A stretch of 60,195 bases of DNA from Moorena bouillonii PNG (GTDB taxonomy: Bacteria > Cyanobacteriota > Cyanobacteriia > Cyanobacteriales > Coleofasciculaceae), in NCBI RefSeq assembly GCF_001942495.1, contig NZ_MKZS01000001.1, positions 946,569 through 1,006,763 of the forward strand. Reading direction: 5' to 3'. This document shows positions 1 through 8,029 of this stretch, one piece after another. The notes under the pieces were generated by a model. It was not told where the DNA came from and ran no database searches. It saw only the letters and a program-made list of their open reading frames with translations. The position numbers were made by a program, and so were the translations under genes. Within the stretch, counting starts at the first letter, position 1, and the number at the start of each line of letters is the position of its first letter.

Positions 1-660
1 GCGAGGCATGAAATAATCCTTTACAAACATCTCTTTTTTTCCCTGGGACTACTTAACGATGCTCGCTGTTCAAGCTGATTTTTTAAAGCCTTGAGATCAC
101 AAGGCTAACTTTAATCAACATCAGGGCTTACTTTCTAAGAGGTTGTCTGAGAAGTATCATTTGCTACATCAAAGCCCCCTAAATCCCCCAAAATTGGGGG
201 ACTTTTAGAAGCAAATTGACTCTTGTTCCCCCCAAATTTGGGGGGCTAGGGGGGCAAAATTCAGTATCAAAAAACTTTTCAGATATCCTCTAAGTAAGCG
301 CTATAGTTAAGTCTTAAAGTTTAGCAACAATTTATCAATAGTTAATACTTAGTATAAGCAAAATTTATAACTCAATAAAATAAGGATTTTGTGAATCATA
401 CCGATTCCTAGTTTCCGAGAGAGAAAAATCTAGTTAAATTTAATGAATATAAACATAAGCAAAAGGTAAATAATTTTCTCTTTTGTAGGTTTCCCGATCT
501 TACTTGGGAGTATCTGACTGATCTCAAGTCCGGTAGCATCAGTATTGTCTAAAACAAGAGTAATCAAGGAAAAAGGGCAAAAAAAAGCCGACTATAAACC
601 AGGGAATCAAACGGACTTGATATCAAATTTCAGAGTAAGGTCACTGTCTACATCTAAGAG
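1..660. other. Intergenic leader with a palindromic repeat
   Basis: No convincing gene is seen in this stretch. It holds a C-rich/G-rich palindromic repeat (listed separately at 171-256) and AT-rich sequence that presumably carries the promoter of the PEP-CTERM protein gene starting at 679. No tRNA or structured RNA was recognised. Confidence 0.6.
171..256. repeat. C-rich/G-rich interspersed palindrome
   Basis: A left half built of GCCCCCTAAATCCCCC faces a right half ending in GGGGGGCTAGGGGGGC, and each half has its own internal C5/G5 pairing around AAATT. The whole stretch can fold as a long imperfect hairpin. This type of CCCCCTAAATCCCCC palindrome is a common interspersed repeat in filamentous cyanobacteria. 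No coding sequence overlaps it. Confidence 0.7.
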
Positions 661-678
661 TTGCAGCATAAAACTATC

Positions 679-1503
679 ATGAAAAAATTACCAATAGCTA
701 TAGCTGGGGCAGTGGTTTTTAGCCTAGGAACAATCGGAACAGCCCAGGCGGCATCATTCCTCTCTACTGCCAATGGAGAAGTTGGAAAAATCGATACCTC
801 AACTGGAAAATTCACACCATTAAACAGCAACGATATCCCCTTTTTTGATATAGCTTTATCCAATAGTGGTGAGCTATTTGGTGTCACTCCCAGCGCTTTG
901 TATAGTATTGATAAAAGCACAGGCTTATCCTCCCTAATTGGCTACCTTTTTGCGTTTATAAATGCTTTAGGGTTTTCTGATGATGATGATAAAGTCCTTT
1001 ACGGCGCTGGAGATGATAGTTTTTATACTATTGATACCTCTAGTGGGGCTGCATCATTAGTGGCCAAAATTCCTAACTTCAACAGCAGTGGCGACATAGC
1101 ATTCGATTCTGTAAATAATCAATTTTTTGCCACATCACTCTCTGTTGATGGCAGCTCTGACATTTTGTTCTCTATCGCTAATGACGGTACAGCTAGTGAA
1201 ATTGGTAGTATCGGCTTTAGCGATATATTTGGCTTATTCTTTGAAAATGGAACGTTGTTCGGTTACACAGCTGATGGACAACAGATCACCATCGATCCAA
1301 CCACAGGAGCAGGTACTTTTAGTCAAAATGTCGCCTTCGCGGGTATTAATAGGATCTATGGAGCAGCAGGTTTTTCTAGCATTAATGTTTTTGAACCGAT
1401 GTCGTTTGTTCTTAGCACTACTGTTCCTGAACCGATGTCGGTGCTAAGTCTGCTAGCAGTAGGAGCCTTTGGTGCGGGTGTGCTCTCTAAGCACAAACCG
1501 TAA
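679..1503 (+). CDS. PEP-CTERM sorting domain-containing secreted protein
   Basis: A 274-residue secreted protein. It opens with a signal peptide (two lysines, a hydrophobic stretch, then A-Q-A before the likely cleavage near residue 25). It ends with a PEP-CTERM signal: VPEP, a short hydrophobic helix, then basic residues (SKHKP). Such proteins are sorted by an exosortase to the cell surface; none is encoded in this window. The body has repeated short units of the form 'D-T-S-T-G' and 'L-Y-S-I-D', suggesting a beta-propeller-like fold. An in-frame TTG at 661 would add six residues, but the ATG at 679 gives a better signal peptide. Just before the C-terminal signal a 13-bp stretch (TGAACCGATGTCG) is repeated 42 bp apart, so the sequence F-E-P-M-S precedes P-E-P-M-S. 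Substrate or role is unknown. Confidence 0.8.
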   Translation: MKKLPIAIAGAVVFSLGTIGTAQAASFLSTANGEVGKIDTSTGKFTPLNSNDIPFFDIALSNSGELFGVTPSALYSIDKSTGLSSLIGYLFAFINALGFSDDDDKVLYGAGDDSFYTIDTSSGAASLVAKIPNFNSSGDIAFDSVNNQFFATSLSVDGSSDILFSIANDGTASEIGSIGFSDIFGLFFENGTLFGYTADGQQITIDPTTGAGTFSQNVAFAGINRIYGAAGFSSINVFEPMSFVLSTTVPEPMSVLSLLAVGAFGAGVLSKHKP

Positions 1504-1569
1504 TAGCAACGGTATAGTTAACCGCTATAGTTAACTGTTGAGGATTCACGGTAACCAACCTATACTCTC

Positions 1570-4299
1570 CTATCCTGGTGAGGGTAGCTTGGTGATCCAA
1601 GCACTGAGATCCACTGCTAAGGTTTGACCCAAATTGAGTAGGGGGCTTGGGGAAACTGAAGTACTAAAAGAAGTGCTACAGGTACACATTTTACATAGCC
1701 AAGGATAGCTGCCATTGCTATCACTATCTTTACTATCTTTCTTTAAATCTTGGCTTTGGATCAGCTGAGGCAAAAATTGGTTATGGAAGTACTCCAAGTA
1801 AAGTTCTTGGCAACGATCTAAGGATAAGCTGAGATTGAGCTGATTGCCTAGATCAATCATTTTCTCTAGCCGTTGAATATCAACTTCCATGTCCTCTGGG
1901 TTACTATCGTAAAGAATTTGCCAGAGCGTACGCAAAATTAACTTTTCTAAGGTTTGCTTGACTTCTATGCTATTCAACTGACAGTGGAGATGATTTGCTG
2001 CTGTTGCGATCGCTTCTAACTCTGCCAACCTACTCCATACCACCTGCTGATCACTGCTATCACTATCTAATGCCCTAATCACAGTAATACACTGATTGGA
2101 TATAGCAATTTCTGCTGCTACTTGCAACTCCTTGGGAACAGATAACCCACCCTGATGGAAAGCGATCAAGGCTCTATAATTATCCCGATAAACCTCGGTA
2201 TAGAGCTGATCCAAACGGGTCAAGGTTTCCTGGCTCAACAGCTGCATAATCCGGTGTCGTTCTTCAGCAAACAGATGCTGCCAATTAAAATGTTGCTGCC
2301 CAAACAGCTGATTCATTACCAAAATTGTGTGGGCTGCACTGCCTTGGTCTAGGGCATTAAATAATGTGTCCAACCGCTGGCGGTAGCCTCGACATTCAGC
2401 AAGGGGTTGAATACAGCAGTGGAAGTCCCAACCACCTAGGTATAGCAAGGCAAACACAAAATCACCACTTGCCCTAGTGATCTCAGAAGCCAATTGTAAC
2501 TGTCCCACAGCTAGGGTTAATGCCCCGATTCGTTTTAGCTGGTAATATTGCTGATGGGCATAGTAACAGTAGATTTTGTCTTTTTGGGAATACTTCTTAA
2601 ATAGGGAACTAATGGCGTAGTCTGCTACTACTTGCTTCCAGCTAACCTGGGCTGACACCACTAGTTGCTGATAAATCTGGTCACCAGTTTTAAAGCATCC
2701 CACATTACTGGGTGCTAGAGCAAGGCGTTGGATAAATTCTTCTTCCAGTTGAACTTTAGCAACATCACCAGCTAACTCCATAGCACGGGCAGCATAGCGC
2801 AGAATCTGAACCCCTTCTGGACGGGAGATTTCCTCAAAAAACCAACCACAACTGGTATACATCAGCAGAGCATGACGCTGCATTTCCAGCAGTCGTAAGG
2901 CATCTACTTGTTCGGCGGTCGTCAGTAGGTGAGTACTATGACGCTCCAGAAAACTGTCCACATTAGCTGGGGAACGGTTCTGAATCACTTGGATATACTC
3001 ATCCCGCGCTAGCCAAGGGTCATGGAAGAATTGGCTACCAGTCTCTTGATAAACCTGAATCAATTCATCCCGTAACCAATCCAGAGCATTCCGCAGGGGA
3101 CGACGCCACCTTTGGTGCCACTTCCCATCACCACCACAGCCACAATCATCTTGCCAACGGTCAACCCCATGGGAGCAACTCCAAGCTGTTACTGGCTTCA
3201 GTACCACCTCCCAGGTGGGCGGATTAAAGCTAAGGTAGTGGGCAAAGTTGGTTACTGTCCAGTTACGCTCGGGAAACTCATGGGTAAAAGCGTAGGCAAT
3301 ACACTTCTCAGTGCCTGTTTTGTGATGGCCAAAGGTTTCTCCATCCGTTGCCACAGCAATCAACTGGGCACTGCGATGATTCCCACGTACTGCTTGACCC
3401 AAACGCTTGGCAAAGTGTTCAGTGCTGCTGAGTAAATCATTGAAGCCCATATCTCTGGAGATTGGGCCATCATAGAAAAAGATATCAATAAATTTGCCAT
3501 TTTTGAGGAAGCAACGGTAAGGGCGAGTAGGGTCAATCTGAGCACCTCCCACTTCCTGCCATGGAGAATTACTATTGTGTTCACTGGTGTGTTCACTGGT
3601 GTGTTCACTGGGAATTGGGCGGCAACGTTGAGCTTGGGAAGGGGCTAGGATAATAAACCGAATATCTTCTGCTACCAGTGCTTCCAAGGTGGGATAGTCT
3701 ACTGCCGTTTCCGCCAGCCACATCCCTTCGGGTTCACGACCAAAGCGGGAACGGAAGTCCGCTTTTCCCCAACGGATTTGGGTGTATTTGTCCCGTTCAT
3801 TGGCTAAGGGAAGGATGATGTGGTTGTAAACTTGAGCGATCGCATTCCCATGACCATTTAAGCGTACGCAACTCTTCTTGTCCGCTTCCAGAATCCGCTG
3901 ATACACTTCGAGATCGTAATCTTCCAGCCATGACATTAAGGTTGGACCAATATTGAAGCTCAAATAGTCATAGTTGTTGACAATATCTATCACTTCCCCT
4001 TGGTCATTTAATACCCTGGCAAAGGCATTGGGGCGGTAGCACTCATAGTAAATCCGTTCGTTCCAGTCATGAAACGGAGCAGCAGTAGGCTGACGCTCAA
4101 TGGTATCTAGATCAGGGTTTTCCCGAGGCGGTTGGTAGAAATGACCATGGATAGTAATATAGACACCGGTGGCCGTATCTAGGGAGTCATTGTTGAGCGT
4201 CGAGTAGTGTTTTATCTTGGCAGTGGACTTAGCAGTGGACTTTATTTCCTCAGCTTGTAAAACTAGCAGTTCAGCTACTGAAGTCATGGGAATATGCAT
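1570..4299 (-). CDS. GH57-family glycoside hydrolase with DUF3536 domain
   Basis: A 909-residue predicted alpha-amylase/alpha-mannosidase-like enzyme of glycoside hydrolase family 57, followed by a DUF3536-type C-terminal region. The N-terminal half shows family signatures: HGHFYQPPRENP near residue 52, WLAETAVD near residue 193 (the nucleophile region) and ATDGETFGHH (the acid/base Asp region). Members of this group are thought to act on alpha-glucans in the cytoplasm, but the substrate of the DUF3536 subgroup is not established. A small run of three near-identical SEHT-type units lies near residue 230, caused by a short tandem DNA repeat (3578-3610). A second methionine five codons in is an equally good start. 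The gene stands alone, convergent with the PEP-CTERM gene. Confidence 0.88.
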   Translation of the reverse strand: MHIPMTSVAELLVLQAEEIKSTAKSTAKIKHYSTLNNDSLDTATGVYITIHGHFYQPPRENPDLDTIERQPTAAPFHDWNERIYYECYRPNAFARVLNDQGEVIDIVNNYDYLSFNIGPTLMSWLEDYDLEVYQRILEADKKSCVRLNGHGNAIAQVYNHIILPLANERDKYTQIRWGKADFRSRFGREPEGMWLAETAVDYPTLEALVAEDIRFIILAPSQAQRCRPIPSEHTSEHTSEHNSNSPWQEVGGAQIDPTRPYRCFLKNGKFIDIFFYDGPISRDMGFNDLLSSTEHFAKRLGQAVRGNHRSAQLIAVATDGETFGHHKTGTEKCIAYAFTHEFPERNWTVTNFAHYLSFNPPTWEVVLKPVTAWSCSHGVDRWQDDCGCGGDGKWHQRWRRPLRNALDWLRDELIQVYQETGSQFFHDPWLARDEYIQVIQNRSPANVDSFLERHSTHLLTTAEQVDALRLLEMQRHALLMYTSCGWFFEEISRPEGVQILRYAARAMELAGDVAKVQLEEEFIQRLALAPSNVGCFKTGDQIYQQLVVSAQVSWKQVVADYAISSLFKKYSQKDKIYCYYAHQQYYQLKRIGALTLAVGQLQLASEITRASGDFVFALLYLGGWDFHCCIQPLAECRGYRQRLDTLFNALDQGSAAHTILVMNQLFGQQHFNWQHLFAEERHRIMQLLSQETLTRLDQLYTEVYRDNYRALIAFHQGGLSVPKELQVAAEIAISNQCITVIRALDSDSSDQQVVWSRLAELEAIATAANHLHCQLNSIEVKQTLEKLILRTLWQILYDSNPEDMEVDIQRLEKMIDLGNQLNLSLSLDRCQELYLEYFHNQFLPQLIQSQDLKKDSKDSDSNGSYPWLCKMCTCSTSFSTSVSPSPLLNLGQTLAVDLSAWITKLPSPG

Positions 4300-4931
4300 T
4301 CAAAAAAACAGCAAGACAGCTAACCCAACCCCAGAACGTAATGTTTGGGGCCCGGCAGCGAATACCCTTGAGCAAACTTATACTGGTTTGGCAGTAACGA
4401 ACAAAAGTAGCGGATAGTTAGGACAAACGTTAAATGCTTAACACAATTATTAATGCAACTGCAAGGTTTAATTCAAGTAATTCTAATCAGTTTATGGAAA
4501 TTGCGGTAATCTTATCAATCTTAACCAGATCATAGCAAATTTCTATGGTTAAAAAATATACCCTAGGACTGATGCGCTTGAGAAATCGTTGAGTATCGAA
4601 AAGCTTTATTGAGCACACCAGCTACAGCGTAAGCTACTTGACTATCTAATTTATCTCTCTAAGTTGATCAGCTAACACGCATCCAAATTTAATCTTTTCA
4701 TGTTATGAAAGAAACCGTCAAACCATCCGCCCATCTCCCTATCTCCCCATCTCCCCATCTCCTCATCTCCCCATCAGTCTCAACCCAAAAATTAAGTGCG
4801 TGACAGCTTAGGGGCGTGACAGCTTAGGGAGACGGGGGGATGGCAAGAGGGATTGACCAAGCCCGTTTCGATACTGCCCTAGTCCCCCAAACTAAATAGA
4901 ATAGTAAATCTCTTGAGGTAAAGAAACCTAG
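4300..4931. other. Intergenic region with short tandem repeats
   Basis: No convincing gene. It contains a run of CTCCCCAT-type octamers at about 4729-4770 (roughly five copies) and a doubled GCGTGACAGCTTAGGG at about 4799-4831. The end carries the ribosome-binding site of the following gene (TTGAGGTAAAG just upstream of 4932). Confidence 0.6.
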
Positions 4932-6050
4932 ATGCTCACCAAAAACCAAATTTTGTCAATTTTCCTACTGTTTATTCCCATTTCAGTAGCCGCTGAATTT
5001 CTAGAGTGGAACTCGGCGGTTATTTTCATTACCTCTTGCTTAGCAATTATTCCTTTAGCAGCATGGATGGGAACAGCCACAGAAGAAATCGCTGTGGTGC
5101 TCGGTCCAAACCTAGGAGGGTTATTAAATGCCACCTTTGGGAACGCTACAGAATTAATCATTGCCCTAATTGCCCTGAATGCTGGGTTAGTAGAAGTGGT
5201 TAAAGCCACCATCACTGGCTCCATCATCGGTAACCTACTCCTAGTGATGGGATTTGCGATGCTGCTGGGTGGATTGCGTTACAAAGAACAGGAGTTTCAG
5301 CCCATTGTGGCGCGGGTGAATGCCTCTTCAATGAACCTAGCAGTGATTGCCATGTTGCTACCAACAGCAATGGATACCACATCCATTGGTATTCCTCAAT
5401 CTACATTACAACAGCTTTCAGTAGCAGTTGCCCTAGTTTTAATTCTGGTTTATGGGCTAACTTTATTATTTTCCATGAAAACCCACACCTATCTATTTGA
5501 TGTGGGAATCGCGGAAATGGAGTTAGAAGAAACAGAGGAGGGTGAAATTGCCAGTTCCGAATCTAAACATCTGCCTAATATCTGGTTGTGGGTGGGAGTC
5601 TTGGTAGTGGTTACCCTGCTAGTGGCTCTAGAGTCAGAACTTGTGGTGGATAGCTTGGAATCTGCCACATCACAGTTAGGACTAACAGCGCTGTTTACCG
5701 GAGTAATTTTACTGCCCGTAATTGGTAATGCAGCAGAACACGCCACTGCGGTAACTGTCGCGATGAAGAATAAGATGGATCTCTCAGTTTCCGTAGCCGT
5801 GGGGTCTAGTCTGCAAATTGCCCTATTTGTTGCCCCAGTGTTAGTGCTAGCTGGGTGGTTTATGGGTCAGCCCATGGATTTGGATTTTAATCCCTTTGAA
5901 TTGGTAGCAGTAGCCGTAGCTGTGTTGATTACTAATTCGATTAGTTCTGATGGTAAGTCAAATTGGCTCGAAGGAGTGTTGCTATTAGCAGCTTATGTGG
6001 TATTAGGACTAGCGTTTTACTTCCATCCAGTGGTTGAAGGATTGGGATGA
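4932..6050 (+). CDS. cax: Calcium/proton exchanger
   Basis: A 372-residue inner-membrane Ca2+/H+ antiporter of the CAX branch of the CaCA superfamily, exporting cytosolic Ca2+ in exchange for protons. The two alpha-repeat signatures are clear: GNATEL at residues 70-75 and GNAAEH at 265-270, each inside a hydrophobic segment. About eleven transmembrane helices can be drawn, split by an acidic loop (residues about 197-209, rich in Glu) that is typical of the family. Length is normal for bacterial Cax. An SD-like GAGGT precedes the ATG. The gene appears to be transcribed alone. Confidence 0.95.
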   Translation: MLTKNQILSIFLLFIPISVAAEFLEWNSAVIFITSCLAIIPLAAWMGTATEEIAVVLGPNLGGLLNATFGNATELIIALIALNAGLVEVVKATITGSIIGNLLLVMGFAMLLGGLRYKEQEFQPIVARVNASSMNLAVIAMLLPTAMDTTSIGIPQSTLQQLSVAVALVLILVYGLTLLFSMKTHTYLFDVGIAEMELEETEEGEIASSESKHLPNIWLWVGVLVVVTLLVALESELVVDSLESATSQLGLTALFTGVILLPVIGNAAEHATAVTVAMKNKMDLSVSVAVGSSLQIALFVAPVLVLAGWFMGQPMDLDFNPFELVAVAVAVLITNSISSDGKSNWLEGVLLLAAYVVLGLAFYFHPVVEGLG

Positions 6051-6745
6051 GTTAACGCCTAGTGTGTAGAGTGTGATGGATGAAGGTGATGATAAACAAA
6101 GCAATGCTCGCCCGGTCGTGGCTACGGGAACGCAAAATTTAAGTGAATAAACTTGTCATCAAAAAAATGGGTCTGAAACCCCGTGCTTCTAGGACGGCTT
6201 TGTGTTATCTTCTTTGAAGACGCGATGACCTGAAAAGAAAAGGTGAAAATCCTAGCAGTGGGACGCTTTGGTTAAATGGTAGCTACCCGAAATGGATGCT
6301 CGGTCAAAGACTCCAATTCCAGCCCTCTGCAAGCACAAGTCTTTTTGGAGAGCGAATCACAATACTTAAAAAAAAGTAGACTCAATGACATTTTGTCGGA
6401 GAGAGTAGAGGCAATTGGCACCGCCAAGTGGGCTATCAACCCCATGTTGGTAGTTGTTACGAGCAATGCCCCAAAAGGGTACCTCCTCTAAAGAATCCTC
6501 GCGCCTTTAGGCCGGGGAGTGTCAACATCCCTGTCATCCCAAAAAAATCTGGCTATAGTAAAGCTAGAGGGGTCAATTGTCAATGATAAATCGGTTTGAT
6601 TCGTAAGACAAATTGATTGGTAAGAAAAATCATGATCTAATCCACCCCTTTAGCCTTTGCCCTTTGCCCTTCATCCACCCATCTAGCTTGAGATTAACCG
6701 AGCACGCTGATGGGATGGATGAGCCCCTGAGGACATTAAGCCGAG
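6051..6745. other. Intergenic region holding an IS-derived RNA-like element
   Basis: Between cax and the kinase gene there is no convincing protein gene. The middle (about 6170-6525) is a short element with IS200/IS605-like ends (listed separately). The stretch before it carries a degenerate copy of a CGGTCG...GCTACG repeat. The stretch after it carries the kinase promoter region. Confidence 0.55.
6170..6525 (+). ncRNA. Candidate stand-alone omega/HEARO-type RNA in a small IS200/IS605-like element
   Basis: About 355 bp without a credible ORF, bounded by an imperfect CCCCGTGCTT/AGGACGG hairpin on the left and by GCGCCTTTAGGCCGGGGAGT...TCAA on the right. The right end is nearly identical to that of the tnpB element ending at 30381. 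Between them lie several possible stems: CTTC/GAAG, ACCT/AGGT, GGTAGCTACC, CTCCAA/TTGGAG and GAGG/CCTC pairing near the 3' side. An ORF-less, densely structured segment between such ends fits a HEARO (IsrB/IscB-associated omega) RNA or a non-autonomous derivative. Assignment to that RNA family is from memory of its general features, not from an alignment. The alternative is a decayed tnpB remnant. Confidence 0.42.
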
Positions 6746-7939
6746 ATGCTGGAAGCCGAACAGATATTACATGAGCGCTATCAACTCAAGCAACAACTGG
6801 GACATAATGCTGGACGACAAACTTGGCTAGCTGAAGATATAGGAGTTTCACCTCCAGAATTGGTAGTTGTTAAACTGCTGGCATTTGGTGGTGACGTTAA
6901 TTGGGACGATTTAAAACTCTTTGAGCGAGAAGCACAGGTACTTAAACAGCTCAATCATCCCCGTATTCCCAAGTATCATGATTATTTTAACATTGATGAC
7001 CGAGTACTCTGGTTTGGCTTGGTACACAACTATATACCTGGCTCCTCCCTCAAGGAACAACTAAATCAAGGTAAACGATTTACAGAAGGGGAAGTGCGCC
7101 AAATCGCTGTGGATGTGCTGAAAATTCTTGAATTTCTCCATCAGCTCAATCCAGCCGTACTACACCGAGATATTAAGCCTAGCAATCTAATTTTAGGGGA
7201 TGATGGGCAGATTTATGTCATCGATTTCGGGTCAGTACAGGATCGGGCGTCCCAAGAGGGCGCGACATTTACGGTAGTGGGAACCTATGGTTACGCCCCC
7301 ATGGAACAGTTTGGTGGTAGGGCAGTACCAGCATCGGATTTGTATGGCTTAGGGGCGACGTTGATTCATTTGCTCACCGGGACTGCACCTGCTGACTTGC
7401 CCCAGCGGAATTTGCGCATTTGCTTTAAAGACCAAGTCAACCTCAGTGCTAACCTGATCAGCTGGATTCAGAAGCTGACAGAACCAGCTCCAGAGCAACG
7501 TTTCAAAAGTGCGTCTGAGGCAATTCTAGCCCTAGAGTTGGGCATGACACTTAATACTCCCAAAAGCAACAAACTGAGCAGACCCACCCCAGTCAAATTT
7601 GTGAATAATTCAGGTCAAGGGGGTGTATTGGATGATCGAGTACCGGTACCAGATGAAATCAAAGGCTGGAACTGGGGAGCTTTTTTGATACCTTGGTTTT
7701 GGCCTATGACAAATAATGTTTGGATTGGACTGATAGCATGGGTGCCTCAATTGGGTTGGTTAATGGCGATCGCGCTCGGTGCCAAGGGCAATGAATGGGC
7801 TTGGAAAAGTCGTCGCTGGCGGAGTATTGAACACTTCAAAGCTCACCAAAGAGGCTGGGCAATCGTGGGGATTCTCTTTGGCGCACCACTGAGCGTGATG
7901 TTGTGGATACTTGTCTTGGGCTTGATCTCAAGTTTTTAA
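6746..7939 (+). CDS. Membrane-anchored serine/threonine protein kinase
   Basis: A 397-residue Hanks-type kinase. Visible kinase elements are the ATP-lysine K43, the catalytic loop HRDIKPSN at 140-147 and DFG at 160-162, then the activation-segment GTYGYAPMEQF. The nucleotide loop (GHNAGRQTW near 19) lacks the usual third glycine pattern, as in many cyanobacterial PknB-like kinases. The kinase domain ends near residue 265. After a linker comes a C-terminal region (about 305-397) with two or three hydrophobic, Trp-rich segments that should place the protein in the membrane with the kinase in the cytoplasm. No sensor domain is recognised and the substrate is unknown. Confidence 0.9.
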   Translation: MLEAEQILHERYQLKQQLGHNAGRQTWLAEDIGVSPPELVVVKLLAFGGDVNWDDLKLFEREAQVLKQLNHPRIPKYHDYFNIDDRVLWFGLVHNYIPGSSLKEQLNQGKRFTEGEVRQIAVDVLKILEFLHQLNPAVLHRDIKPSNLILGDDGQIYVIDFGSVQDRASQEGATFTVVGTYGYAPMEQFGGRAVPASDLYGLGATLIHLLTGTAPADLPQRNLRICFKDQVNLSANLISWIQKLTEPAPEQRFKSASEAILALELGMTLNTPKSNKLSRPTPVKFVNNSGQGGVLDDRVPVPDEIKGWNWGAFLIPWFWPMTNNVWIGLIAWVPQLGWLMAIALGAKGNEWAWKSRRWRSIEHFKAHQRGWAIVGILFGAPLSVMLWILVLGLISSF

Positions 7940-8029
7940 TACGAAAAGGATCTAGCTTGCCCCTTCGCGCTGGGAAAAGTAGAACTCAAACATGACAATA
8001 CTTCTAGCAAAATTAGACCATTGGAATTG

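Noticed and set aside
6230-6340. tRNA-like D-arm (TGGTTAAATGGTAG) in the small IS-like element
   Set aside because: No acceptor stem, anticodon arm or proper T-arm at the right spacing could be found; the match is limited to the D-arm-like string.
6276-6491. 71-codon open frame inside the same element
   Set aside because: No ribosome site or recognised domain; it crosses several potential RNA stems and is better explained by structured RNA.
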